Source: Deltaproteobacteria bacterium (GTDB lineage Bacteria; Desulfobacterota; Binatia; UBA9968). From it: a stretch of 39,660 nucleotides of DNA. Numbering within the stretch: the first letter of the stretch is position 1; every line of letters starts with the position of its first letter. The notes under the pieces are model-generated. The model was not told the DNA's origin, did not search any database, and saw only the letters and a list, made by a program, of their open reading frames with translations. The translations under genes were made by a program, and so were the position numbers. This document shows, piece by piece, positions 15,661 through 24,266 of the stretch. The stretch is from NCBI GenBank assembly GCA_016210115.1, contig JACQUW010000253.1, forward strand, positions 1 to 39,660. Direction: 5' to 3'.

Positions 15661-16443
15661 CTAAGACCCCGTTCGCCTAATTTTCGTCGCGTCCCCGGCA
15701 TTGGCCTTTATCAGTCTTTGGGAAATCTCCCGCGCGGCTTCCCGGATCATCGAAACGAAACGAGGCAACCTCTTCTTGGGCAAACGGAACTTGACGCCCG
15801 CGATTGCCAGAGAGGCGATCGCTGCGCCCGATGCGTCTAAAACCGGCGCAGCGATTCCCCACGCGCCGTGGTAAAGCTCCTCTTGTGTAAAGTCGTAACC
15901 CCTTCTCCGAATAAGCAAAAGAGACTGCTCCAGTCTTCTTTTGTCGACAACGGTGGCTTTACAGAGGCGCCCCAGACGGACCGAGTGCAGATACGCCCTT
16001 TGCTCTTCCTCTTCCATAAAGGCAAGGATAACCTTGGCGGATGCCCCGGCATAAAGCGGGACCGTTCTCCCCAGAGGGGCCGTAAAGCGGATCCTTTCGG
16101 AGCTTTCCACGCATGCCGCATACCGGGTTTCCCATCCACTGCGCACGCTAAGAAAACTCGTCTCCCCCGATTCCCGGCTGAGCTTCTCGAGCGCCGGCTG
16201 CGCCAGCTCGGAAAGATCAGGACCCGTCTTGCCCAGTTGGTAGAGAAACGGACCGAGGCGATACCGTCGCGTTGAAGAATCCAGAGCCAATACACCGCGG
16301 GCTCTCAGAACCTGGACAAAACGGTACACGCTGCTGGCCGGCCATCCGAGCCGTTTAGTGAGATCCTCGACGCTCAGTTGCGACTGGAGCTGAAAACAAG
16401 CTAGCAGCTCAAAGGCTCGATTGACCGACTTCATGGTTATCAC
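15661..16443 (-). CDS. IclR-family transcriptional regulator
   Basis: The 260-aa regulator has an N-terminal winged helix-turn-helix (about 4-65: SVNRAFELLACF, then SVEDLTKRLGWPASSVYRFV) and a C-terminal IclR effector-binding domain (about 75-250) with the family segments GSGETSFLSV-like, VPLYAGASAKVILAF and ELYHGAWGIAAPV. IclR proteins often control aromatic or carboxylic acid catabolism in response to the substrate. It is the first gene of the IclR-DJ1-binding protein-UbiD-unknown-CoA ligase run (45-base gap to the next gene), so it probably controls its own operon. The annotated start and an ATG three codons later (MKSVNRA) are both possible. Confidence 0.93.
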   Translation of the reverse strand: MITMKSVNRAFELLACFQLQSQLSVEDLTKRLGWPASSVYRFVQVLRARGVLALDSSTRRYRLGPFLYQLGKTGPDLSELAQPALEKLSRESGETSFLSVRSGWETRYAACVESSERIRFTAPLGRTVPLYAGASAKVILAFMEEEEQRAYLHSVRLGRLCKATVVDKRRLEQSLLLIRRRGYDFTQEELYHGAWGIAAPVLDASGAAIASLAIAGVKFRLPKKRLPRFVSMIREAAREISQRLIKANAGDATKIRRTGS

Positions 16444-16465
16444 AGTGCGATAAACGAATTACCGA

Positions 16466-16495
16466 ATCCTAGATGAGATCGGCGTCCGGTGTCAA
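16466..16495 (-). promoter_or_regulatory. sigma70-like promoter of the IclR operon with direct repeats
   Basis: On the minus strand TTGACA (16495-16490) is separated by 18 bases from TAGGAT (16471-16466), 22 bases before the IclR start. Just upstream, AGACAA occurs twice on the plus strand (16504-16509 and 16516-16521), 12 bases apart, a possible regulator site. IclR operators are usually palindromes, so the direct repeat is only a hint. Confidence 0.45.
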
Positions 16496-16619
16496 GGGGA
16501 ACAAGACAAATGTTTAGACAAGTTTTGACTTGAAATCGAACGGAGCTGCCTCGCTTAAGACGCCCCGCTACAATCATCGCGCGCCACTCCAACGTGGTCC
16601 AAAAACAGACCATCGCCTA

Positions 16620-17531
16620 CTACGCTGCGTCAGGGGAACATAATTCCGGCAGGCCGCCGGAAAGGAACCATTCGCCTTTCACTTCCGATGCCCCGTGCCT
16701 GAAGACCCAGTGCTCAGACACTGAGCCATGCGGGGACATTTCGCAGATCCCCGTCACAGTGATTATGAGATCCGCAACTCCAGTGGCTCGATTGGCAAGT
16801 CTGATTTCTATTGGATAGAGATTCAACGTGGTGAATCTCTGTGCTCTATCCACCGACACGTCATCCTTGAAGGAGGTGTTGCACCGCGCACAAAACGCGC
16901 TATCGCCGGTAACACGGATACACCTGCCACAGACTTGCGAATCGCAATGCGTGCAGATCAGGAAACTATAGCGACCGAGACTACGCTGTTGAATTCTTTG
17001 CGTTATTTCTGCTGGTTGAACCTTTTCGCGGAACATCGATATGGTTAGACCAGCGTCCCCGCACACAGAGCATCGGAGCTCCAACATATCTTTCAATTTG
17101 AGGCGGACAGACAAACGGCTATTCCAATAGTTGTAAAAGTCCCCCCAATATCTTTTGATGTTTTCCTGTTCAATGGCTGCGCCCTGCTCAGTCGGGAACT
17201 TGATAACCTGAAAAAGCAGTGGCCAAGGTGGACCAAACGACTCCCCGCCTCCGAGACTTCGGAGTAGTTTGCTGTACCACCATTTCACCAGCTTCTCCGG
17301 ATCCCGGCTTGGCGCTACAGACACTGCCGCAGTAAGGTCGTGGATCGCGAACCACCCGGCTCCACCCGCAAAGGCAAAGATCAGCGCCCAAACGACTACG
17401 TACAGGAGCGTGTTACCGCTCGCGCCACCCGGCGGTGAAAACGTAAACCACGCTAAGCCGCCCCAAAGAACAAGAGAACACAGAACCCAAGCGGTACCGG
17501 TACTAGCGCGGCTCGCCCGAAACTTTGACAC
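16620..17531 (-). CDS. membrane protein with four CxxC zinc-ribbon motifs
   Basis: I do not recognise a named family. Numbering from the GTG at 17540 (306 aa), two membrane helices lie at about 17-36 and 45-66. A charged helical region follows, then a cysteine-rich module with four CxxC pairs (157/160, 196/199, 204/207, 217/220), enough for two zinc sites like a double zinc ribbon or RING-like finger. The cytoplasmic side is likely for the zinc module because cysteines are unoxidised there. The GTG at 17540 is inside the ribosome-site-like AGGGGGTG, so the GTG at 17531 (303 aa) is preferred. It is the last gene of the long minus-strand block; no partner is evident. Confidence 0.72.
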   Translation of the reverse strand: MSKFRASRASTGTAWVLCSLVLWGGLAWFTFSPPGGASGNTLLYVVVWALIFAFAGGAGWFAIHDLTAAVSVAPSRDPEKLVKWWYSKLLRSLGGGESFGPPWPLLFQVIKFPTEQGAAIEQENIKRYWGDFYNYWNSRLSVRLKLKDMLELRCSVCGDAGLTISMFREKVQPAEITQRIQQRSLGRYSFLICTHCDSQVCGRCIRVTGDSAFCARCNTSFKDDVSVDRAQRFTTLNLYPIEIRLANRATGVADLIITVTGICEMSPHGSVSEHWVFRHGASEVKGEWFLSGGLPELCSPDAA

Positions 17532-17616
17532 TTCTTGCACCCCCTAATTCACCTGTCTTTTATCGAGTTCTACCTTTCGCTTTCGCGCCAAGCATCCAAG
17601 CATTGATTCGCAATCA

Positions 17617-18870
17617 CTACTTGTCTAACTGTGACTTCAGTTGCTTGAGATCTCGATTCGTGGGATCGACTTCCAAACCGGCGGCAACGGCATCCCTGGC
17701 TGCCTGAGTTTTATCCATTTCCAGCGATATTTTGGCCAGGCGAACCCATCTTGCGACCTCATGTTTACGCACTTCTTCCGGAGATGATCCCTTTTCTTGT
17801 TTTAACGGTTGATAGGTAAGCATGCTCTGCCATGCCGTCTCGTAATACTTGGCGAAGAAGTTTGGCGGGGCTGCGTACTGAAGGTTGTGGGACACGCCGC
17901 CAATCAAAAGATCAATCCAAAGAACTTTCAGCGTAACGCCTTGCGCCGTCATTGTAGCGACGCGCTTGACGGCAGGCATTCTATTGAACACAACCGGCTC
18001 AATGTTCATTGGGACGCTCGATTGCTTCTCGACGTCCTGCAAATTCTTGAGCAGCCCATCGTAGTCAGAGATGTCCACTGCCTTGGCAAGCACCCGCAGG
18101 TCGGTTGGAGTCCCGGGCGCAATGAAAGCTACTTTTCCCCGAGGGTCTTCCTGATATTCCTGAATGCGCCACCCTGAAGGTGGCGATATCCTGAAATAGC
18201 CCTTGGGATCAACGTAGACAGTCTTTTGGAAATCTTTCGTCTTGTCCGTGTCGTCCTTTGCAGTTGCCGGGGCGGTAAATCTCACAGCTCTGACATACAT
18301 TCTATATGGGCTGGAAGTACGGAGATAGAAGGACTTGCCAGTCGCGAAATTCAGTGCATGCCCGAAGATCAGCACTCGGCCGGAGGCCAGATAGTTGTGC
18401 CCCGGCCATGAGAATGGCCTTACTCGGTGGTCCGCGGAATCTGGGACGGCGGAACCTAACGTTCTGTAAAGGTCCGCTAATTCTTCACGGGTTGGCAGAC
18501 GCCAATCGCCGGCTCCGCCAACACGGAGGTTGCGAAAATGAGAATCGGCCTCATCAATGTTTTTTATCGGCCCCCATGCTTCTTTTTGCCAGATCAAACC
18601 TGTTGTTGTATCTGTTACGGAGCCATCACCGTTGTCCTGGAAATTTTCTGAAGTTACTTTCGCCAGCTTTTCCGGGATCGTCCATTTCGTTGCATCTACC
18701 TCATCCGCCCTTTTCTCCCTGTCTGGCGACCAAATAGGACCGTAGGTCCATGTATCCCACGCGAAAACCCCGCCGAAGCCTACAGCCAGGAACACTGCAA
18801 GGACAATAGCGATCCTTTTTTCAGAGTCCTTGTTGATTTGCCTTTTGCTGTTTGTTGGTTCCCTGCTCAT
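17617..18870 (-). CDS. DUF1566 (Lcl C-terminal) protein with TM anchor and TPR tail
   Basis: The 417-aa protein has a single N-terminal membrane anchor (about 19-38). A DUF1566/Lcl-C domain follows (about 77-205: FQDNGDGSVTDTTTGLIW, then GDWRLPTREEL, then YVRAVRF), a fold related to C-type lectins seen in surface proteins. A PsbP/Mog1-like segment (about 215-350, YFRISPPSGWRI) comes next, and finally a TPR-like helical pair (about 365-415). The domains should be extracytoplasmic, tethered to the inner membrane. AGGGAG lies 8 bases before the ATG. It is one of three DUF1566 proteins in this block, and the only one with the extra C-terminal modules. Ligand or partner is unknown. Confidence 0.78.
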   Translation of the reverse strand: MSREPTNSKRQINKDSEKRIAIVLAVFLAVGFGGVFAWDTWTYGPIWSPDREKRADEVDATKWTIPEKLAKVTSENFQDNGDGSVTDTTTGLIWQKEAWGPIKNIDEADSHFRNLRVGGAGDWRLPTREELADLYRTLGSAVPDSADHRVRPFSWPGHNYLASGRVLIFGHALNFATGKSFYLRTSSPYRMYVRAVRFTAPATAKDDTDKTKDFQKTVYVDPKGYFRISPPSGWRIQEYQEDPRGKVAFIAPGTPTDLRVLAKAVDISDYDGLLKNLQDVEKQSSVPMNIEPVVFNRMPAVKRVATMTAQGVTLKVLWIDLLIGGVSHNLQYAAPPNFFAKYYETAWQSMLTYQPLKQEKGSSPEEVRKHEVARWVRLAKISLEMDKTQAARDAVAAGLEVDPTNRDLKQLKSQLDK

Positions 18871-18950
18871 ATGGCATCTCCCTAATTGGCGGTATAGCGT
18901 CGGCCCATCATCTGAGGCACGGAAGTCTACCCTGCGATCGTCAATGCCCC

Positions 18951-19661
18951 CTAGCGGGTTCCAACACTCCGTCGCCGAGCCGCCATTGCCTTCAGCAGCA
19001 AATAAGCGGCCCCCACAATCAGCGACAACAAAAACAGCGCGTCTAGGATTCCCAGAAGCGGCATAAGCTGGTTCTGCCTTTCTGCGAGCTGGTACATCGA
19101 CAGCAGGTCTTGAGAGGATACCGGTCTTCTGACGCCTTGAAGGATGAGTCCCCGGCTCACGGCATAGAGCAGAAAGGCGATAGGAGCTATCAGCGCAACA
19201 AACCGCACCTGCTCCCGATAAAGAAGATCCTCGGCCAGGCGGTGAGGCAGCACTCCGGAGAAACCTGTGATCTTCTTCTTGATAAATGATGCGACGACCG
19301 CAACAGTTCCTGCCACAAGTCCAAACAGGAGCGAGGCGGCAAGAACCATAAGATAGCCAAGCGGACCTTCGGCGGAAATCCCCCTGCTCCTGTCTCCCTG
19401 AATCAACAGCACCGTCAACATCCCCACCCCTATCGCAAAGATTGGGACAGCAATCATGGCCCCACTTCTCAGAAATACAGACACCCTACTTTCGGTGTTC
19501 AGCAGTTGACCAATAGCCAGAATAGCAGACACGACGATGAGAACCGTAAAAACCGCATCATCGTCGATCGCCTTGAAGCTGACAGCAATCCCGGCCAGCG
19601 CTGCGGTTGCAGCGATGCTTGCGAAAGTGCAGGCCCAGAATCTTTTGTAAGAGTGCGTCAT
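18951..19661 (-). CDS. polytopic membrane protein, unknown
   Basis: From the ATG at 19661 the protein is 236 aa with about six hydrophobic helices and no recognised domain. The ATG overlaps the stop of the preceding zinc-ribbon membrane protein gene as ATGA, so the two are translationally coupled and probably act together. An in-frame start 13 codons earlier lies inside that gene and lacks support. The C-terminus is basic (MAARRRSVGTR), consistent with a cytoplasmic end. Confidence 0.7.
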   Translation of the reverse strand: MTHSYKRFWACTFASIAATAALAGIAVSFKAIDDDAVFTVLIVVSAILAIGQLLNTESRVSVFLRSGAMIAVPIFAIGVGMLTVLLIQGDRSRGISAEGPLGYLMVLAASLLFGLVAGTVAVVASFIKKKITGFSGVLPHRLAEDLLYREQVRFVALIAPIAFLLYAVSRGLILQGVRRPVSSQDLLSMYQLAERQNQLMPLLGILDALFLLSLIVGAAYLLLKAMAARRRSVGTR

Positions 19662-20107
19662 TCTTTCAGTAATTCGCCCTTGCAGATGGAGCAATACCAC
19701 GCCGCCGCTTCCTTCAAGTAATCATCGGGATGATAGATTTCTCCACACGTCAAGCAGGTTCGTTCTTGTGGCGGAGGTGGAGCTGGTGGCTCATTGGATT
19801 CTAGTCCTGCCTGGGAATTTCGAAGATCGCTATGATGAACTGCCGATTTCCGTCTGGTCATCACTCGATATAATGCAAAACCTCCGGCGTAAGCCCCTAT
19901 GAGCGTACCGACAAGGTCAGCCGTCGAATACCTTTGCCCTAGATTTGGCGAAACCCTTAGTTGATTTCCAAGTTGGCCCATAGCCCCGAAGAGGATAACC
20001 AGCGCAAAAATGGCCCAGCCCCAGTTGTATTTGCCAAGACGCCTTTTTGAGTCCACCAGGATGATGAGCGGAAGCCCGACAATCGCGAGTAGTATTAAGG
20101 CCTGCAT
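19658..20107 (-). CDS. small membrane protein with C-terminal zinc ribbon
   Basis: The 149-aa protein has three membrane helices (about 2-18, 28-46, 62-82), a proline-rich linker (PPAPPPPQE) and a C-terminal four-cysteine zinc ribbon (Cys118/121 and Cys139/142, CLTCGEIYHPDDY and AAAWYCSIC). The same tail, with 22 of 32 residues identical, ends the otherwise unrelated membrane protein at 22433-23242. GGGAGG precedes the ATG. Its stop overlaps the next gene (ATGA). The function is unknown; the ribbon is likely a cytoplasmic docking or regulatory module. Confidence 0.75.
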   Translation of the reverse strand: MQALILLAIVGLPLIILVDSKRRLGKYNWGWAIFALVILFGAMGQLGNQLRVSPNLGQRYSTADLVGTLIGAYAGGFALYRVMTRRKSAVHHSDLRNSQAGLESNEPPAPPPPQERTCLTCGEIYHPDDYLKEAAAWYCSICKGELLKE

Positions 20108-20352
20108 ATTGTCACCTCCCTATGTGCATGCCTGGCGCCAACGAGCTGTGATATGCCGTCGCATGTATATGCTTCTCGCTTTTAGATAGATAATGTCCGG
20201 TAGCCTCTGGAACTGGCCTAATATCCAGGTCTGCTTACGGCAACAATCGAATCGACATATGCTCCGCCGCGCAAACCGTCTTCCTTTGTAAGTGCTCAGT
20301 AGTCTTCCCCACAGGCAACGGCCACGAGCGTCAGGGCAGCGGATCGACACCG

Positions 20353-20970
20353 TCACTTCGACCGAGAGCGACTGGCGGCCTGTGCCAGGCTGACGTCCGT
20401 GCCGATCTCGCGCATCATCTCCTCCAGTGCTTTGTTCATCACCCGCTCCCAGGCACTCGCGAGCGCCGCGTGCACCACGGTGTCTCTGTGGTACCCGCGA
20501 TACGTCCGACGGTAAAGAGTGGAGCCCGCTTTGCGATCGGCGAGCGTCAGGTCGAGTTCCGTCGAAGCGACGAACTCCCACGCGTAAACGCCAGGTCTGA
20601 TGTCGCACCAGAAATCGGTAACCTCACCTGAAAGGATCAGGTCATCGCCGAGCCCGCCGACACTGTGGCCGTTCTTTGTCAGCTCGATCGCCAGCGCCTC
20701 GCGCACGATCTCGGGCACCGCCTTCTTCGTCGTCATCTTCGCTGTTTTCCACTGGTCGCTAAGACCATGGCGCTTGTAGCCGATCTTGTCGCGTTCCGGA
20801 CGCCGGTCTTCGATGGCGCCGATCTCCACGCGCGCCGGGGGAATCGCCGCGAGCGGTCCGCGGCTGGCCTGAGCCGCTGTGTAGCCGATTTCTAGCGTGG
20901 CGTCGGTCAGGACACAGCCGGCGATCACGGACGTCAGGCAAACAACCAACAGGCATCGCGAGACCAGCAC
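20353..20970 (-). CDS. YajG-like lipoprotein
   Basis: A GTG at 20970 overlaps the preceding gene's stop (TAGTG) and has GAGGGAGG upstream. From there the 205-aa protein has a lipoprotein signal (LLVVCLTSVIAGC, lipobox cysteine at residue 19). The mature part reads like the YajG family of uncharacterised outer-membrane lipoproteins: IGAIEDRRPERDKIG, then VREALAIELTKNGHSV, then LILSGEVTDFW. An open frame extends upstream to 21225 but only as an out-of-frame copy of the preceding gene, so it is not the start. The segment is visibly more GC-rich than flanking genes. It is paired with the next lipoprotein gene. Confidence 0.72.
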   Translation of the reverse strand: MLVSRCLLVVCLTSVIAGCVLTDATLEIGYTAAQASRGPLAAIPPARVEIGAIEDRRPERDKIGYKRHGLSDQWKTAKMTTKKAVPEIVREALAIELTKNGHSVGGLGDDLILSGEVTDFWCDIRPGVYAWEFVASTELDLTLADRKAGSTLYRRTYRGYHRDTVVHAALASAWERVMNKALEEMMREIGTDVSLAQAASRSRSK

Positions 20971-21689
20971 TAGCGCCCCTCCCTCGGATAGAGCAGTCCG
21001 ACGGCCACGCGCCGGCCCGCGGCCTGCAAGGTCTCCGTCAACTCCCGGAGCAGCAGGTCCGCCTCGGCACCGTACTCCTGGATGGTATGGCTCCTCTGTC
21101 CGGCAATGCGAAGCTCTTCGTCCCAGACCTCTCGGCCGTCCGTTGTTAGCACGATCCTGGTGGTGAGATCGACGAAGCCTCCAAGCTCGTCCCGTTCGCG
21201 GGTGGGCGTGAGCCGCAGTCCCCATTCCTTAATCGTGACGGAAACGACTGCATCGAACGCCTTGGCGGCTGGCCCGGTCGGAGCCACCTCCATCGGTTCG
21301 ACGAACTCGAAGCGCGCCGCGTCGCGGACCGTTCGCTGCAGTGTGTCGAGGAACACGACGCGAGGCTGATACTGCCCGACGTGCGGCGAAACGTGTTGCG
21401 CCTGCTTCTCGTCGGCGCTCTGCTGGGAGGCGGACGTCCCGACCGTCGCGGCCAGGAGACCCAGGAGGCCGAAAGCCGACCCCAAAGCTACCGCCCCCGG
21501 CGCTGCCTTCAAGCGCGATTGCACGATGACGAAGGCCGGTGTCGGCGGCACCACGACCGCGAGGCGCTTGATGCCGGCGAGCGCAGCGGCAGTCGGCCGA
21601 GGAGGAGGGGTCACAGACACGCAACTAGCGATCAGTGACATCACATGCACGGCCAGCAGGAGCGACACGCATCGCTGATCAGTCTTCAT
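20970..21689 (-). CDS. lipoprotein, unknown, paired with YajG-like gene
   Basis: The ATG at 21689 (with GGAGGACGG upstream) starts a 239-aa protein with a lipoprotein signal ending SLIASC (lipobox cysteine about residue 23). Mature residues include a short hydrophobic stretch (GAVALGSAFGLLGLLAA) and a mixed alpha/beta region (VVSVTIKEWGLRLTP, VWDEELRIAGQRSHT). The 15 codons upstream to 21734 are Arg/Gly-rich and unlikely to be coding. Coupled by a TAGTG overlap to the YajG-like lipoprotein, it shares the same GC-rich composition, so the pair probably arrived together. No function can be assigned. Confidence 0.7.
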   Translation of the reverse strand: MKTDQRCVSLLLAVHVMSLIASCVSVTPPPRPTAAALAGIKRLAVVVPPTPAFVIVQSRLKAAPGAVALGSAFGLLGLLAATVGTSASQQSADEKQAQHVSPHVGQYQPRVVFLDTLQRTVRDAARFEFVEPMEVAPTGPAAKAFDAVVSVTIKEWGLRLTPTRERDELGGFVDLTTRIVLTTDGREVWDEELRIAGQRSHTIQEYGAEADLLLRELTETLQAAGRRVAVGLLYPREGR

Positions 21690-21885
21690 TCGCCGTCCTC
21701 CGCCTCGTGGGGGCCGACCCCGCGTCCGCCGCAAGAAGGAATTTCATCAACACATCTACGGCCACATCGAGTGCCGATTTTGCTCAGGACCGCAATGCCA
21801 ACACTGGCGTGGGAATTGCCCTCGCTGTGACAGTTTATTCGGTGAAAATATCATTTCTCGCGCTTAATGTTCCTATTTGTTTCAT

Positions 21886-22383
21886 TCACTTCTTCCTGCC
21901 TCTAACTGGAATGACATAGGTGTGCCCGGTCTCGGCGCCTCCGTGTATGACCACGTTTCCCTGCGGATTCACAGTTTGGACCATCGGACGGTCGGTTTGC
22001 AGAACGAGGCCGCCTTCTTTTTTTGGATCCTGGACATGCTCAGAACTCGTCCAGTAAAGCGCAAGCTTATCCGTCTCTTTGAGCGCCACAAAATCGCCGG
22101 AAGTCTTGCTGGATCTCAAATACCTGATGATTTCGACGAGTTCTGTGCTGGTTGGAAGTCTCCAGTCGCCATGCTTTGCATACTTCAATGCTTTGCAAAT
22201 AGCCTTGGCCTCTTCGAAGTTCTTGGCCTCCTTTTTGTACTCGCGAATCCACGTGAGACCCGTTGTTGTGTCGGTGAAGGTGCCGTCCCGGTCGTCTCTG
22301 ATTCTCGATGACTGACCCTGCACAGCAGCCGCCATGAGCCCGTATGCAATTACCGCGATTGAAACAACGCTGATGGCTTTCAT
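21886..22383 (-). CDS. secreted DUF1566 (Lcl C-terminal) protein
   Basis: The ATG at 22383 follows GGAGG at 8 bases and starts a 165-aa protein. A signal peptide ends near VQGQ (residue about 24). It is followed by a single DUF1566 domain: DGTFTDTTTGLTW, then HGDWRLPTSTEL, then ALYWTSSEHV. It is nearly the minimal form of the domain, lacking the membrane anchor and C-terminal modules of the relative at 17617-18870. It is probably periplasmic or surface-exposed. Ligand unknown. Confidence 0.78.
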   Translation of the reverse strand: MKAISVVSIAVIAYGLMAAAVQGQSSRIRDDRDGTFTDTTTGLTWIREYKKEAKNFEEAKAICKALKYAKHGDWRLPTSTELVEIIRYLRSSKTSGDFVALKETDKLALYWTSSEHVQDPKKEGGLVLQTDRPMVQTVNPQGNVVIHGGAETGHTYVIPVRGRKK

Positions 22384-22432
22384 ATGAATGCCCTCCATCT
22401 CCAGTTCGCCAGAGCCCGTGCTCCAGAGTCAG

Positions 22433-23242
22433 TCATCCCTTCGGCAATTCAGCCTTGCAACTGGAGCAATACCAGGCCGCCGCTTCGTTTGAATAGTCCT
22501 CCGGGCGATAGGTTGCTCCACACGTCAAGCAGGTTTGTTCAACTTGCGGAGGTGGAGACTGCCAACTGAAGATCTTCTGTGGAGCGGCTGACCGTCTCGC
22601 ATACCAGGTTAGTGCCAGGCTCGCGGCACCCCAGAATACAATGCCCCAAGCAGGCGGCACAAAAATGAATATCCACATGTCGCTCAAGAGTTGCGCTCTG
22701 GCAGCCCTGGAGCTGACAAGCAGTGTTACCGCAATCGGACGAACAATCTCGAACCCCAATGCGGCAAAAAAGTACGATAGAATCCACTTTATTGCGCTCT
22801 TCTTGAATCGAAAGAGGCTAACCAAAGCTAAAATACTTAGAACCAGGAGGGTGGCTCGGGCAACGATCCCGAAGCCAAATACCATTTTTGGAGAGTAGTG
22901 CGGGGTGATAATAATCCACTGGGCCAGCCCTATAAAGTGAAGAGATGGAACCAGAGAGAAGAGTATCCCGACGAAAAGTACCGAAGCCGCGAGTTTCTCG
23001 ACCGGTTGATCCCTGCTTGCTGCTAAAACGGTTTTTCTCTGAATCGTTAGATACAGGATCCAGCCAATGATCGAGCCGATGACCGCTCCTGTCACTGCCG
23101 ATGACCCCAAAGCGGCAACCGGCCGCACCCGACCGGCCCCAATCGTTTCCATGAGCCAATCAGGGTCGGCGGTTGTGACCGGCAACAGGACCGATCCAAG
23201 AAAAGCAGCAATCAGGGGTAGCAATCTTAAAGCAAGTTTCAT
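22433..23242 (-). CDS. polytopic membrane protein with C-terminal zinc ribbon
   Basis: The 269-aa protein has about six hydrophobic helices (first about 5-24) and ends in a zinc ribbon with Cys238/241 and Cys259/262 (CLTCGATYRPEDY, AAAWYCSSC). That tail is shared, at both DNA and protein level, with the protein at 19658-20107, while the membrane parts are unrelated. This points to domain shuffling or recent partial duplication. The ATG at 23242 has only a weak ribosome site. No family match is recognised for the membrane part. Confidence 0.72.
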   Translation of the reverse strand: MKLALRLLPLIAAFLGSVLLPVTTADPDWLMETIGAGRVRPVAALGSSAVTGAVIGSIIGWILYLTIQRKTVLAASRDQPVEKLAASVLFVGILFSLVPSLHFIGLAQWIIITPHYSPKMVFGFGIVARATLLVLSILALVSLFRFKKSAIKWILSYFFAALGFEIVRPIAVTLLVSSRAARAQLLSDMWIFIFVPPAWGIVFWGAASLALTWYARRSAAPQKIFSWQSPPPQVEQTCLTCGATYRPEDYSNEAAAWYCSSCKAELPKG

Positions 23243-23318
23243 GGCAGCGGGTTGTTGTTATCTTACTGCATCCAAGGCCCGCCTCAGCGGCGGAGCAGAA
23301 ATTGCTCTGAACTGCTTC

Positions 23319-23849
23319 CTAAAAACCAAAGCAGTATACCGTGTCGCTCGCGATGCCAATGCCTTTTCCGGTAATCCGTGTTCCCTGCTTTTCAACGATG
23401 ATGTTTACGGGGTTCGTCGGATCGCTGTAATAGTGCATGCCGCCCAAGAATACTTCGCCGTCCTCTACGCGAAGCACCGAGCCGGGTGTCAAAATCACTG
23501 GCCCATGACTGATCAGCGTCAAGTCCAGCCGAGTCGCATTGGACACAAGTTTCTTTCCCTCCTGTTTGGCCTGGACAGCTTTTTCCCGCAGAAACTTGTC
23601 TGAGAGCTGTCTGATCTCTGACCGGTGCCCAGTAGTCGGATTCTCACGCAAGTATCGTGCGTACACACTTATGTCGTTGGATTGGGAAGCCGCTTCCCAA
23701 GTCAGTGGCGGCCTAGGGGCAACCGGTTGGGGTTTTTGCGGCGCGTTTGGTTGTGTCGTACTGCAACCCAGCAGGAGCAGCGCGATAGCTGATAGGAAAC
23801 TTCGCACAACGGAACTTGCCTTGATGTCGCGACTAGCTTGTTGTCGCAT
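23319..23849 (-). CDS. small lipoprotein, unknown
   Basis: The 176-aa protein has a lipoprotein signal with lipobox LLLLGC (cysteine at about residue 29), a proline-rich linker (QKPQPVAPRPP), a helical segment (SVYARYLRENPTTGHRSEI) and a C-terminal beta-rich part (ILTPGSVLRVEDGEVFLGG). The linker probably spans from the membrane anchor. AAGGGCGG precedes the ATG, and only 12 bases separate it from the upstream membrane protein gene. Function is unknown. Confidence 0.72.
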   Translation of the reverse strand: MRQQASRDIKASSVVRSFLSAIALLLLGCSTTQPNAPQKPQPVAPRPPLTWEAASQSNDISVYARYLRENPTTGHRSEIRQLSDKFLREKAVQAKQEGKKLVSNATRLDLTLISHGPVILTPGSVLRVEDGEVFLGGMHYYSDPTNPVNIIVEKQGTRITGKGIGIASDTVYCFGF

Positions 23850-23861
23850 GTAACCGCCCTT

Positions 23862-24224
23862 CTATCTCATGAGCAACCACACAACGAGACCGGCCGGGAG
23901 TACAACGGCGAGAACCAGGCCAAACCAAAGAAAGTTCACCAGTAAGGACCGTCGGACTGATAAGCCAAGGATTGCTCTCACTGCGCCCGTTCCGACCGCC
24001 AACCAGAGAAGCATGATGGCTCCGCCAGCATTTCGCCCGGCTTCAACCTGCAAGACTCCCGCAATGAAGGTGTTTATGGCTGAGATCCAACTGGCGTGCT
24101 TCAGACCCCACCAATACGAAGCGCCCGGGCGCTGTGACCACTTGGTTCCGATCTTGATCGCCAGCCCTCCAGCGAGGGCGCCGAATACGGCAAGCAACAC
24201 CAATGGACCGATAATGTCTCGCAT
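23862..24224 (-). CDS. small four-helix membrane protein, unknown
   Basis: The 120-aa protein is almost entirely hydrophobic, with helices at about 5-24, 42-62, 67-86 and 93-118, and short basic loops. AAGGAG precedes the ATG at the right distance. No recognised family. It lies directly before the lipoprotein at 23319-23849, suggesting a functional pair. Confidence 0.65.
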   Translation of the reverse strand: MRDIIGPLVLLAVFGALAGGLAIKIGTKWSQRPGASYWWGLKHASWISAINTFIAGVLQVEAGRNAGGAIMLLWLAVGTGAVRAILGLSVRRSLLVNFLWFGLVLAVVLPAGLVVWLLMR

Positions 24225-24266
24225 GAGTTATTCTCCTTGCCAAGATAGACAATCCAAGCTCCCAAG

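Noticed and set aside
20970..21225. Upstream extension of the YajG-like lipoprotein frame
   Set aside because: It is an out-of-frame reading of the neighbouring lipoprotein gene; the lipobox signal begins at the GTG at 20970.
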